A stretch of 64,000 bases of DNA, from NCBI RefSeq assembly GCF_041154505.1, contig NZ_AP028672.1:2706501-2770500 (forward strand), written 5' to 3'. The notes below the pieces were generated by a model. It worked only from the letters and a program-made list of their open reading frames with translations, did no database searches and was not told where the DNA came from. The position numbers and the translations under genes are program-made. Each line of letters begins with the position of its first letter. Positions within the stretch are counted from its first letter, which is position 1. Source of the DNA: Acidovorax sp. A79 (lineage in GTDB: Bacteria > Pseudomonadota > Gammaproteobacteria > Burkholderiales > Burkholderiaceae_C). Positions 1-8,317 of the stretch are shown here, piece by piece.

Positions 1-1
1 G

Positions 2-901
2 TGCAGCCTGGCGATGGTGCTCGTGGGCAGCACGGTGGTGGCCAGCAAGGTCATCGGCCAGGACATCGAACCTTTTCTCGCCACCGTGCTGCGGCACGCG
101 CTGGCGCTGCCCGTGTTCTTTGCGCTGATGCGCTGGCGCGGCCAGCGGCTGCCGCGCGTGGGCCGGCGCGACGCGGTGCTGCTCACGGTGCAGGCGGCCG
201 CGGGGAGCGTGGGGTACTCGGTGCTGCTCATCCTGGGCGTCACGCTGTCGAGCGCATCGGACGCGGGCATCGTGGCGGGCACGCTGCCTGCCGCGGCCGC
301 GCTGCTCTCGGCCGTGGTGCTGGGCGAGCGGCCCGCGCTGCGCCTGGTGCTGGCCATCGGGCTGGCCACGCTGGGCGTGATGGCCGTGGCTTTCTCGCCC
401 GGCGGCGGCGGGGCCAGCCCCGCGCGGCTGGCAGGCATCGCGCTGGTGCTGGCCGCCGTGGCCTGCGAGGCGGTCTTCATCCTGGCCCACAAGCGCCTGG
501 CGCGGCCGGTGCCCGCGCTGGCGCTGTCCACCCTCATGTCGGCGGGCGGCCTGCTGCTGTCGGCCCTGCCCGCCGCCTGGCTGGCGTGGCGCGCCGCCAC
601 CCCCTTGGCCTTCGGCGCGCCCGCGCTGGCGGGCGTGCTGTACTACGCGTGGGTGCCCACGGTGGGCGGCTTTCTGCTGTGGTACGCCGGCAGCGCGCGC
701 ACCAGCGGCGTGCGCGCCTCGCTGGCCACGGTGTGGCTACCCGTGTCGGCCCTGGTGCTGTCGGTGCTGCTGCTCGGCGAGTCCGTGCGCCCTTGGCAAT
801 GGGCGGGCCTGGCCTGCGTGCTGCTGGCCATGGTGCTGGCGGCCAGGGGCGCCCCGGAGCGGGCGACGGCGCGCGGGGAACGGGCCACCCTGCGCGCCTA
901 G
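2..901 (+). CDS. EamA/DMT-family transporter, 5' end missing
   Basis: Inner-membrane exporter of the drug/metabolite transporter superfamily; the substrate cannot be told from sequence. The frame is open from base 2, and the ATG at 14 falls inside the first hydrophobic helix (MVLVGSTVVASKV), so the true start lies before the window. Roughly nine hydrophobic segments in two EamA-like halves are visible. The second half carries the typical VSALVLSVLLLGES stretch just before the last helix. The stop overlaps the stop of the convergent small gene at 898 by four bases. The family assignment is secure; the function is not. Confidence 0.85.
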   Translation, partial: CSLAMVLVGSTVVASKVIGQDIEPFLATVLRHALALPVFFALMRWRGQRLPRVGRRDAVLLTVQAAAGSVGYSVLLILGVTLSSASDAGIVAGTLPAAAALLSAVVLGERPALRLVLAIGLATLGVMAVAFSPGGGGASPARLAGIALVLAAVACEAVFILAHKRLARPVPALALSTLMSAGGLLLSALPAAWLAWRAATPLAFGAPALAGVLYYAWVPTVGGFLLWYAGSARTSGVRASLATVWLPVSALVLSVLLLGESVRPWQWAGLACVLLAMVLAARGAPERATARGERATLRA

Positions 902-1149
902 CGCCCCACCACCGACCAGCCGGCCTGCTGGTTGGTCTTGTCGTTCTCGTACTCCCACGCGGTTCCGCAGCGGTCGCACACGTAGCGGGTGATGGTGACG
1001 GAGCCGTGGTCGCGGTCTTCCTTGCGATTGCCCCGCTGCACCAGTTCGGCATGGCCCGGCGCCTTGCGCCAGTTGCGCTGGATGCCCTGGCAGGGCTCGC
1101 ACAGCGCCATGGGTTTGAGTTCGTTCTGTCGCGCCAGGTCTTTGGTCAT
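898..1149 (-). CDS. small zinc-ribbon-like protein (83 aa), function unknown
   Basis: Short soluble protein with two cysteine pairs, CEPC at residues 17-20 and CDRCG at 58-62, separated by a charged middle. This spacing suggests one metal-binding ribbon. It ends in GWSVVGR. The ATG at 1149 was chosen because the frame extension upstream is Arg/Ala-rich and has no codon-usage support. No clear ribosome site is visible. It converges on the EamA gene with a four-base stop overlap. I do not recognise a named family. Confidence 0.6.
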   Translation of the reverse strand: MTKDLARQNELKPMALCEPCQGIQRNWRKAPGHAELVQRGNRKEDRDHGSVTITRYVCDRCGTAWEYENDKTNQQAGWSVVGR

Positions 1150-1295
1150 GGGGGGGCAGCCTTGGGGGCCGTGGTGTCGGGGTGGGATTGCATGCTGCGG
1201 GGCGGCTACTGTAAGCCACCCGCGCACGCCCGGGCGAAACACGGCGCCCGAACCACTCCCCGCCACAGGCTCGGCAGCGCGCCGGCGCCGGATGG

Positions 1296-1328
1296 ACCGG
1301 CACAGCAAGCTATCAAAACAAGAGCTTA
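1296..1328 (-). repeat. degenerate copy of the dispersed intergenic repeat
   Basis: The stretch agctatcaaaacaagagctt resembles the left end of the repeat at 32447-32514. It lies directly behind the GNAT stop codon, and the TAA may itself be repeat-derived. The hairpin core is not recognisable, so this is the weakest copy. Confidence 0.35.
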
Positions 1329-1817
1329 ATGCGGCCCCAGCAGCTTGGCCATGCGCGCATTGCGCAGCACCACGCCCTGCCGCTCGGCGTGCTGGCGTGC
1401 CAGGACCTCGAAGCCACTGGCGGCGAAGAAGGACTCGGCGGCCAGGCTCACATCGGCATGCAGCCGCGCGATGCCGCGCCGCGCCGCCTGCGCGTGGATG
1501 TGCGCCATGAGCGCGCGGGCCACGCCCTGGCCGGCCCAGTCGGGCGCGACGAAGAACTGGTCGATGTACCCCGTGGGCTGCAGGTCGGCAAACCCCGCGA
1601 TGGCGTTGCCGTCCGCGGCCTGGGCGACGAAGGGCTGGTTGGCCCGCATGCGGGCGGCCCACTGCGCGGCGTCGTGCTGCGGAGGTGCCCAGGCCGCGAG
1701 CTGCCCGGGGGTGTAGTGCCTCGCGGCCAGGCCGTGCACCGACGCGTGGAAGACGGCGTGCAGCAGGGCTTCATCGCCGGGGCGAAAGTCGCGGATGAGG
1801 ATCTCGGGCAGGGGCAT
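1326..1817 (-). CDS. GNAT-family N-acetyltransferase
   Basis: Acetyl-CoA-dependent N-acetyltransferase of 163 residues; acceptor unknown. The acetyl-CoA loop is APDWAGQGVARALM (about residues 91-104). It is preceded by the beta-4 strand YIDQFFV and followed by LHADVSLAAESFFAASGFEV, the usual end of the fold. HYTPGQLAAWAP near residue 34 resembles the YafP-like subgroup. The ATG at 1817 gives MPLPEILIRDFRPGDE, a normal GNAT start; the longer open frame upstream is the shadow of the glycosylase gene. Transcribed away from that gene. Confidence 0.85.
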   Translation of the reverse strand: MPLPEILIRDFRPGDEALLHAVFHASVHGLAARHYTPGQLAAWAPPQHDAAQWAARMRANQPFVAQAADGNAIAGFADLQPTGYIDQFFVAPDWAGQGVARALMAHIHAQAARRGIARLHADVSLAAESFFAASGFEVLARQHAERQGVVLRNARMAKLLGPH

Positions 1818-2036
1818 GGGCGTGAAGGCGGACAGGACGGCGGGCGGCACGCGGGGTGGCCGCGCACGGGGGGCAGAGGCAGGAAAAGCGCGCGATTGTG
1901 CCGCACGCCGGGGGCGCTGCGGCCCGACGGGACGCACCGGCGCTGCCTCGGGCTGCGGGGACGTAGGCCGTGGCGCACGGAAGACCGGGATCACCCACCG
2001 CGACGCCCTCCCCGGCGCCCCGATAGCATTGCCCGC

Positions 2037-2711
2037 ATGCCCCGCGCCCCTTCGCCCGCCCTGCACCTGCCCGCAACACCCCCGCCCGGCCCGCCGCTCG
2101 TGCGGGCCGCCATCGATTTCGCGGCCCCCGCGCACGAGGTGGCGCGGCGCCTGATCGGCGTGACGCTGCTCGTGGACGGCGTGGGCGGCCGCATCGTGGA
2201 GACCGAGGCCTACGACCAGTCGGACCCGGCATCGCACACCTTTGGCGGGCCCACCGCGCGCAACGCCGCCATGTTCGGGCCGCCGGGCTGCGCGTACGTG
2301 TACCGCTCGTACGGCCTGCACTGGTGCATCAACACCGTGTGCCGCGAGGCCGGGCACGGCGCCGGCGTGCTGCTGCGCGCGCTGGAGCCCACCCACGGCA
2401 TCGGCACCATGCAGGCGCGGCGCGGGCTGGAGGACGTGCATCTGCTGTGCGCGGGCCCCGGGCGCCTGGCCCAGGCGCTGGGCATCGATGCCAGCTTCAA
2501 CGGACGGCCGCTGCACCTGCCGCCATTCGCGCTGCTGGAGCCCGATGCGGCCGGCGCCCCCGGCCACCACCCCGTCGGCGTGGTGGCCGGCCCGCGCATC
2601 GGCATTTCCAAGGCGGTCGATGTGCCGTGGCGCTTCGGGCTTCGCGGGTCGCGCTACCTGAGCCGCGCGTTTGCCGCTCCGGCGGGCGCTGGCGGGCACG
2701 GCCGCCGCTGA
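2037..2711 (+). CDS. DNA-3-methyladenine glycosylase (AAG/MPG family)
   Basis: Base-excision repair glycosylase of 224 residues that removes alkylated purines. Family landmarks are RLIGVTLLVDG, the catalytic-site strand IVETEAYD (about residues 53-60), and the block ARNAAMFGPPGCAYVYRSYGLHWCIN (about 74-99), which carries the intercalating tyrosine region. GPGRLAQALGID and a terminal WRFGLRGSRYLS follow. The length matches bacterial members. The ATG at 2037 starts a Pro-rich leader, so a later start is possible. It lies between the divergent GNAT gene and the convergent RIO kinase gene. Confidence 0.93.
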   Translation: MPRAPSPALHLPATPPPGPPLVRAAIDFAAPAHEVARRLIGVTLLVDGVGGRIVETEAYDQSDPASHTFGGPTARNAAMFGPPGCAYVYRSYGLHWCINTVCREAGHGAGVLLRALEPTHGIGTMQARRGLEDVHLLCAGPGRLAQALGIDASFNGRPLHLPPFALLEPDAAGAPGHHPVGVVAGPRIGISKAVDVPWRFGLRGSRYLSRAFAAPAGAGGHGRR

Positions 2712-2720
2712 AAGGACGCC

Positions 2721-3605
2721 TCAGCCCGCGGCCATGCGCAGCCTGCGCGCCGCGTCCTCGGCCCGCGCATCGTCGATCTCGCGCAGCACCGCCTGCATGT
2801 CCACGTCGGCATGGTCCGGCGCGTAGCGGCCCGTGAGCGGCGTGGCGTTGTCGAGCAGGCCGCTCTGGAACAGGCTCCAGATCTCGGGGCCGTACTGGGT
2901 GCTGCGCAGCTCGGGCGCGAACTGGCCGAAGAAGTCGCGCAGGTTGGCCACGTCGCGCAGCAGCATGCGCTGGGCATGGTTGTTGCCGGCGGCGTCCACC
3001 GCCTGGGGCAGGTCGATGATGACGGGGCCATCGTGGCCGCCTTCGCCGCCTTCGCCATCAGCGCCGGGCAGGTGCGCCAGCAGGATGTTGAACTCCGACA
3101 GGTCGCCATGCACCACACCCGCGCACAGCATGCGCACCACCTCGGCCACCAGCGTGGCGTGGTGGGTGCGCGCGTCCTCGGGCGTGAAGCTCACGTCGTT
3201 CAGGCGCGGCGCGGCGTCGCCGTGGGCGTCGGTCACCAGCTCCATCAGCAGCACGCCGTCGTGAAAGTTGTAGGGCTGCGGCACGCGCACGCCCGCGGCG
3301 GCCAGGCGGTACAGCGCATCGACCTCGGCGCTTTGCCAGGCGGCCTCCTGCTCCTGCCGGCCGAACTTGCTGCCCTTGGCCATGGCGCGGGCCGAGCGCG
3401 AGTTCTTGACCTTGCGGTTCTCGGTGTAGTCCACCGCCTGGCGGAAGCTGCGGTTGTTGGCCTCTTTGTAGATCTTGGCGCAGCGGGTGTCGTCCCCGCA
3501 ACGCACCACGTAGACCATGGCCTCCTTGCCGCTCATGAGCTGCCGGACCACGGTGTCGATCAGGCCTTCCTCGATGAGGGACTGGAGTCTGGGGGGTGCT
3601 TTCAT
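2721..3605 (-). CDS. RIO-type atypical serine protein kinase
   Basis: RIO1-like kinase of 294 residues. The nucleotide loop is SGKEAMVYVV (about 25-34) with the ATP-anchoring lysine at RCAKIYK (K44). The catalytic loop is HGDLSEFNIL (about 165-174), and IIDLPQAVD (about 194-202) takes the metal-binding DFG position, as is usual in RIO proteins. The flexible loop contains NRKVKNSRSARAMAKGSKFGRQEQEAAW. Bacterial RIO kinases are poorly understood; a ribosome-related role is known only for eukaryotic and archaeal members. It appears to be a single gene. Confidence 0.9.
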   Translation of the reverse strand: MKAPPRLQSLIEEGLIDTVVRQLMSGKEAMVYVVRCGDDTRCAKIYKEANNRSFRQAVDYTENRKVKNSRSARAMAKGSKFGRQEQEAAWQSAEVDALYRLAAAGVRVPQPYNFHDGVLLMELVTDAHGDAAPRLNDVSFTPEDARTHHATLVAEVVRMLCAGVVHGDLSEFNILLAHLPGADGEGGEGGHDGPVIIDLPQAVDAAGNNHAQRMLLRDVANLRDFFGQFAPELRSTQYGPEIWSLFQSGLLDNATPLTGRYAPDHADVDMQAVLREIDDARAEDAARRLRMAAG

Positions 3606-3782
3606 CGGGCCTGTGCGCTAGAGGGTAAGCGGACCATTGTCGCCGCATGGCCGGTGCGCGGCCTTGGCGGGTGGGAGCGGGCGCGGCGGGCGCCACGTGC
3701 TGAACGACAATCCGGCGGCTGCCCGCCCCCGTGGGCACACCATCCCTTCCCCGCCGCGCCCAGCTCCCCGGAGACCTTCCCC

Positions 3783-4637
3783 ATGCCCTTCGCCATTGCG
3801 CCCCCAGCCCCTGCCCTGCGCGCCGTCTTGCTCGGGTGCCTGCTGGCCTGTGGGTGCGCCGGGGCCGCGCAGCCGGCGGCGGCGGCCGGGTTCCGCCCGG
3901 GCGCGTACGCCGATGCGCTCGGCGGCCCGGCGGTGGTGTGCGTGACCTCGGAGCACATGGCCCGCCTCACGGCCGCCGCCTGGAAGATCGCCCTGCAGCA
4001 GCGCGGCGTGGACTGCACGCTCAGCGAGTCCGCCCGGCCGATGCCCGGCCACGAAACCTGGGCGGCCAGCTGCACGGGCCCGGCCCTGGGCGCCAGCGCC
4101 CCGCACCACTACCGGTTCACGGTGCACGCCGACGGCGACCAGCTCGTCATCGACAGCAGCATGGCGGCTTCCGCGGGCCCGCAGATGATGATGACGAAGA
4201 AGGCCTTTGCCGGCAGGTACCAGGGGGCGTGCGCGCCCGGCCACCCGCCCCTGGACGTGGAGGCCTACCTGGACGGCATGCACGGCAGCAAAGGCACGCC
4301 CGCGCAGGCAGGCGCCCGCAAGGCGGTGGCCCTGGACCTCATCCGCTGCGGCCATGTGTTCAACGGGCTGTCGCTCGGCGTGGCGAAACCCCGGCAGGAA
4401 GGCACGCGCGCAGCGGCGGCGGCGATGATCGCGGCCGCCGTGGAGCTGCACCCCGGGGAGGGCGGCTTCCACCTGGAAGCGCTCAGGCAATCCGCGCCCG
4501 AGGTGTCCGCCGAGCTGGTGGGGGCGCCCGCGGAGAAGAAGTTTGCGCTGTACCAGTCGTGCAGCCCGTACTTGGAGCCGGAGGGTGTCGCGCGGGCCGT
4601 GCAAGGCCGCATGGCGGCGGACGCGGCCGCACGCTAG
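3783..4637 (+). CDS. exported protein, DUF3617-like N-terminal part
   Basis: 284-residue protein with an N-terminal signal: a hydrophobic run followed by LLACGCAG, which could serve as a lipobox (Cys near residue 24). Residues about 45-145 have the spacing of DUF3617 proteins: VVCVTSEHMARL, a central Cys in VDCTLSES, then HYRFTVHADGDQLVIDSSM and a terminal YQGAC. The C-terminal half is helical and unassigned. The ATG at 3783 follows a purine-rich stretch. Predicted envelope location; function unknown. Confidence 0.65.
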   Translation: MPFAIAPPAPALRAVLLGCLLACGCAGAAQPAAAAGFRPGAYADALGGPAVVCVTSEHMARLTAAAWKIALQQRGVDCTLSESARPMPGHETWAASCTGPALGASAPHHYRFTVHADGDQLVIDSSMAASAGPQMMMTKKAFAGRYQGACAPGHPPLDVEAYLDGMHGSKGTPAQAGARKAVALDLIRCGHVFNGLSLGVAKPRQEGTRAAAAAMIAAAVELHPGEGGFHLEALRQSAPEVSAELVGAPAEKKFALYQSCSPYLEPEGVARAVQGRMAADAAAR

Positions 4638-4659
4638 GCCCGTGGTACGCGATGCGCGG

Positions 4660-5421
4660 CTACAGCGCCCCCGCGTCCCGGGCGCGAAGCGCGGCCAGCC
4701 GCTGGTGCACCGCGTCGCCCGCATCCACGGGCCGCTGGTGCTTGGCCTCGAGGTAGTGGGTGGTGAACACGTCCAGGTACGCCTCCAGCGCCTGCGCGGC
4801 ATGTGCCTCGCCCGCCAGCTCCAGGCACAGGGCGCCGACCTCGGACGTGCAGAAATGGTCCCTGCGGGTGGACCGGCGCAGGTGGTAGCGCGAGAGCTGC
4901 TCGGGCTGCAGGCTAAGCACGGGCAGGAGGTCGAGGTACGGGCTCTTGCGGAACATCTTGCGGGCCTCGGGCCAGGTGGCGTCGAGCAGCACGAACAGCG
5001 GGCGCTTGCCTTCTGGCATGGCCACCTGCGTGACCACGCGCCCGGGCGCCACGAACTCGCCAGGGAACACCACATACGGCTGCCACTGCGGGTCGGACAG
5101 CAGCGCCAGCAGGCCGGGGTGCACCTCGGTGCGGGCCCAGCCAAAGGCAAACGTGTCGGGCACCACGTCGGCGATCAGCCAGCCCGTGTTGCTGGGCTTG
5201 AGCGGTTCGATGTCGGCCATCAGCAGGCACATGCCCGCGCGCGTGGGCAGCACGGGCCGCAGCGCGCAGATGCAGTGGCTGGGCACCAGGCGGCAGCCCG
5301 CGCAGCGCTCGCCCCTGGGGCCGCCCCGGGCCAGGAAGGGCTTGGCGCTGCGCGCCAGGCGCTCGGCACGCAGGCGCGCCACCGCGTGCGGCGCGGCGGG
5401 GTTCGCGGGGGAATGCGTCAC
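4660..5421 (-). CDS. tapT: tRNA-uridine aminocarboxypropyltransferase, DTW family (TapT-like)
   Basis: 253-residue DTW-domain protein. This family transfers the 3-amino-3-carboxypropyl group of SAM to U47 of tRNA (acp3U). Visible landmarks are the N-terminal cysteines CAGCRLVPSHCICA, the signature LLDATWPEARKM, and the C-terminal TSEVGALCLEL. The start is GTG at 5421, which overlaps the TGA of the upstream methyltransferase (GTGA, 5418-5421), so the two are probably translationally coupled. The family assignment is firm; E. coli TapT is the characterised relative. Confidence 0.88.
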   Translation of the reverse strand: MTHSPANPAAPHAVARLRAERLARSAKPFLARGGPRGERCAGCRLVPSHCICALRPVLPTRAGMCLLMADIEPLKPSNTGWLIADVVPDTFAFGWARTEVHPGLLALLSDPQWQPYVVFPGEFVAPGRVVTQVAMPEGKRPLFVLLDATWPEARKMFRKSPYLDLLPVLSLQPEQLSRYHLRRSTRRDHFCTSEVGALCLELAGEAHAAQALEAYLDVFTTHYLEAKHQRPVDAGDAVHQRLAALRARDAGAL

Positions 5422-6026
5422 TGCCCGCCCGCCTGTTCCAGGGCAAACAGCGGCACCTGGGCCTGGCGGCTCAGCCACATGCCGCCGCCCAGTTCGATCG
5501 CGCCCTCCTGCAGGCCGCGCCGGTACAGCTCGGCCCGGTGGCGGAACAGGCGCGGATCGGTCAGGTCCTCGTCGATGATGTCGCGCTCGTAGTCCTCGCG
5601 CGAGACGGCCTCCACGTACAGCGCGCCGCGGCTCAGGCGCCCCAGGTTGTGCAGCGCGGCCTTCAGGTCCGGCGGGCTCAGGTAGGGCAGCACGCCCTGG
5701 CAGATGACGAGGTCGAACGGCTCGCCGGCCGCATAGTCCACCACCGAGCCCTGCTGCCATCCGAAGCGCTCGCACAGGTAGGCGCTGAACTCCACGCCCT
5801 GGTAGGTGGCCAGCGGGAAATGCCGCGCCACGATGTCCTTCCACAGCCCGATGCCGCAGCCCACGTCCAGCACACGCTGCACCGGCACGCGCAGGTACTT
5901 GAGGTAGCTGCACACGAACGTGCCCAGGCGCTCGACATGGTCCGGGTCCACCACGCTGGTCTTCTTGTCGAAGTAGTAGCGCTGGTAGTAGGCCTCATCG
6001 AAGGTGGTGGCGCTGGCGGATTTCAA
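5418..6026 (-). CDS. class I SAM-dependent methyltransferase
   Basis: 202-residue soluble methyltransferase with motif I VLDVGCGIGLW (residues 52-62), an acidic end of beta-2 at YQGVEFS, and motif IV DLVICQGVLPYL. The acceptor is unknown. It is first in a two-gene unit with the DTW-family tRNA enzyme, joined by a four-base overlap. That hints at an RNA or translation-related substrate, but this is inference from position only. The N-terminus DEAYYQRYYFDK is Tyr-rich, a common lead-in of this subgroup. Confidence 0.8.
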   Translation of the reverse strand: MKSASATTFDEAYYQRYYFDKKTSVVDPDHVERLGTFVCSYLKYLRVPVQRVLDVGCGIGLWKDIVARHFPLATYQGVEFSAYLCERFGWQQGSVVDYAAGEPFDLVICQGVLPYLSPPDLKAALHNLGRLSRGALYVEAVSREDYERDIIDEDLTDPRLFRHRAELYRRGLQEGAIELGGGMWLSRQAQVPLFALEQAGGQ

Positions 6027-6147
6027 TGGGGGTCCTTGTGTCTAGGCCGTGGGGGGCCCCCCGCGGCGGCCGGGGGTGTGAAGCGGGCGAGTATCCCCCA
6101 CCCGGCCGCGCACGGCCCTGGCGCACGGCTGCGTGTAGGCTGTCGCC

Positions 6148-7383
6148 ATGGATTCGCTGATCACCGCCGCCGCACGCGCGCTGGCCGCCGGGGACCCGCT
6201 GGGCGCGCTCAAGCGCGTGGCGCTGCGCGACGACCCGCCCGCGCTGGCTCTGCGCGGCATCGCCATGGCCCAGCTGGGTGAGCTGGCCCGCGCGCGCGAC
6301 CTGCTGCGGCAGGCGGGCCGCGCGTTTGGCGCCCACGAGGCCCGGGCCCGCGCGCGCTGCGCGGTGGCCGAGGCCGAGGTGGCGCTGGCCCTGCGCGACC
6401 TGGGCGGCCAGGGCCAGGCACTGCTGGCGGCGGCCGACACGCTGCAGGCCCATGGCGACGCGATCAACGCCCTGCAGGCCCGGCTGGTGGCGGCCCGCAG
6501 GCTGATTCTGCTGGGGCGGCTGGCGCAGGCCTCCGCCGCACTCGCAGCCGTCCAGGCGGCGGGCATGCCGGCCCAGCTGCCCGCGCCGCTGGCCGCCGTG
6601 GCCGCGCTCACGGCCGCAGAGCTGGCCCTGCGCACCTTGCACATCGACGCCGCAGACGCCGCGCTGCAGCGGGCCGCCGAGGCGGCCGGCCACGCCGGGG
6701 TGCCCGCCCTGGTGGCCGAGGTGGCCCACGCCCGCACGCTGCTCCAGCAGCCCGCGGCCCGCCGCCTGGGGCCGGGCACCGAGCACCTGCTGCAGCTGCG
6801 GGACGTGGCGGCGCTGCGCGCAGCGGGCGACACACTGGTGGTGGACGCCTGCCGCCACGGCGTGCAGGCGGGCGGCGCGTGGCACCCGCTGGCGCGCCGG
6901 CCGGTGCTGTTTGCACTCGTGCGCGCGCTGGCCCAGGCGTGGCCGGGCGACGCGGACCGCGATACGCTGATCGCCGACGTGTTCCGCACGCGCCACCCCG
7001 ACGAGACCCACCGCGCCCGCCTCCGCGTGGAAATGGGGCGCCTGCGCGCGCTGATGGCACCGCTGGCGGGCGTGGAGGCCACCGCACGCGGCTTCGTGCT
7101 GCGCCCCCAGGGGGGCCGCGGGGTGGCCGTGCTCGCGCCGCCGGTCGATGGCGCGCAGGGCGCGCTGCTGGCGCTGCTGTCCGACGGCGCCGCGTGGTCC
7201 ACATCGGCCCTGGCGCTCGCGCTGGGCGACAGCCAGCGCACCGTGCAGCGCGCGCTGGCCGAGCTGGAGGCCGGCGGCCAGGTGCGCGCCATCGGCCAGG
7301 CCCGCGCCCGCCGCTGGCTGGCGGCGCCGCTCGTCGGATTCACGACGATCTTGTTACTCCCCACGGCGCAGCCGATTCCCTAA
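6148..7383 (+). CDS. TPR-like protein with C-terminal DNA-binding region
   Basis: 411-residue protein. Residues about 5-215 are Ala/Leu-rich helical pairs of TPR type (ALALRGIAMAQLGELARARDLLRQAG). A central part (about 255-310) with LFALVRALAQAWPGDADRDTLIADVF and RARLRVEMGRLRALM resembles the winged helix of transcriptional activator domains. The C-terminus STSALALALGDSQRTVQRALAELEAGGQVRAIGQARARRW is a second winged helix, with a recognition helix at SQRTVQRALA. Predicted cytoplasmic transcription factor. The beta-propeller gene begins 33 bases downstream and is the likeliest target; not proven. Confidence 0.7.
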   Translation: MDSLITAAARALAAGDPLGALKRVALRDDPPALALRGIAMAQLGELARARDLLRQAGRAFGAHEARARARCAVAEAEVALALRDLGGQGQALLAAADTLQAHGDAINALQARLVAARRLILLGRLAQASAALAAVQAAGMPAQLPAPLAAVAALTAAELALRTLHIDAADAALQRAAEAAGHAGVPALVAEVAHARTLLQQPAARRLGPGTEHLLQLRDVAALRAAGDTLVVDACRHGVQAGGAWHPLARRPVLFALVRALAQAWPGDADRDTLIADVFRTRHPDETHRARLRVEMGRLRALMAPLAGVEATARGFVLRPQGGRGVAVLAPPVDGAQGALLALLSDGAAWSTSALALALGDSQRTVQRALAELEAGGQVRAIGQARARRWLAAPLVGFTTILLLPTAQPIP

Positions 7384-7416
7384 AGTGGCATCACCAACCG
7401 TTGAAGGAGCCCAGCC

Positions 7417-8157
7417 ATGACCGCCATCACCCGCACCCCACAAGCCCCCCGCGACGCAGCCTGCAGCAGCCAGGTGGGCGACACCCCGCCGCCGCACCGG
7501 CAGATGCCCATCGCCTCGCGCCAGCCCGCCCAGGTGGTGCGCGAGTACGGACCGTTCGGCGATGCCGGGGCGGTCCATGGCGTGACGCACGACGGCCAGC
7601 GCGTGTGGGCCGCCACGGGCGAGCACCTGGTGGCTTTCGACCCTGCCAGCGGCACCACCGCCCGCACGCTCGACGTGGCGTGCGACGCGGGCACGGCCTT
7701 CGACGGCACGCACCTCTACCAGATCGCCGAGGCGCGCATCGACAAGATCGACCCTTCCACCGGCCGCGTCCTGGCCACCATCCCCGCGCCGGGCGGCGGC
7801 AACGACTCGGGCCTGACCTGGGCCGAAGGCAGCCTGTGGGTGGGCCAGTACCGCGACCGCAAGATCCACCAGATCGACCCCGCCACGGGGGCCATCCGCC
7901 GCACCATCGAGTCCGACCGCTTCGTGACCGGCGTGACCTGGGTGGACGGCGAGCTGTGGCACGGCACCTGGGAGGGCGACGAAAGCACGCTGCGCCACAT
8001 CGACCCCGCCAGCGGTGCCGTGCTGCAGCAGCTGGACCTGCCGCAGGGCATGGGCGTGAGCGGGCTCGAGTCCGACGGGGCCGGCCTGTTCTACGCCGGC
8101 GGCGGCAGCAGCGGCAAGGTGCGCGCCGTGCGCCGGCCCGGGGCGCCCCGCGCCTGA
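7417..8157 (+). CDS. beta-propeller protein, Vgb / glutamine-cyclotransferase-like
   Basis: 246-residue protein built of repeated blades. Each has a WAATGEHLVAFDPASG- or IDKIDPSTGRVLATIPAPGG-type unit, about five in all, matching the Vgb/SMP-30/glutaminyl cyclotransferase beta-propeller class. No signal peptide is seen. The catalytic set of virginiamycin B lyase cannot be confirmed by eye, so antibiotic inactivation should not be assumed. A good ribosome site (GAAGGAG, 7403-7409) precedes the ATG. Probably co-transcribed with the TPR/HTH gene upstream. Confidence 0.68.
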   Translation: MTAITRTPQAPRDAACSSQVGDTPPPHRQMPIASRQPAQVVREYGPFGDAGAVHGVTHDGQRVWAATGEHLVAFDPASGTTARTLDVACDAGTAFDGTHLYQIAEARIDKIDPSTGRVLATIPAPGGGNDSGLTWAEGSLWVGQYRDRKIHQIDPATGAIRRTIESDRFVTGVTWVDGELWHGTWEGDESTLRHIDPASGAVLQQLDLPQGMGVSGLESDGAGLFYAGGGSSGKVRAVRRPGAPRA

Positions 8158-8317
8158 ACGGGGCGGCCGCGCGCCGCGCCCATCGCCGTGCACCCCACGG
8201 GCCCTGCACCGGCGCCGCGCCTTCCGCGCGGGCCGCAGGCCGGGGGCAGGTGCGCCTGGCCCGCCCGCGAGCCCATCCTTCTTCTACCCCACCCGCCACC
8301 CCATCGAGGAGTCCTCC

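Noticed and set aside
2811..4637. 608-residue plus-strand frame starting inside the RIO kinase gene
   Set aside because: The first part is antisense to the RIO kinase; only the portion from 3783 has a signal sequence and family match.
7417..8157. Virginiamycin B lyase (antibiotic resistance) call for the beta-propeller gene
   Set aside because: Only the propeller repeats are visible; catalytic residues could not be confirmed, so a resistance function is not supported.
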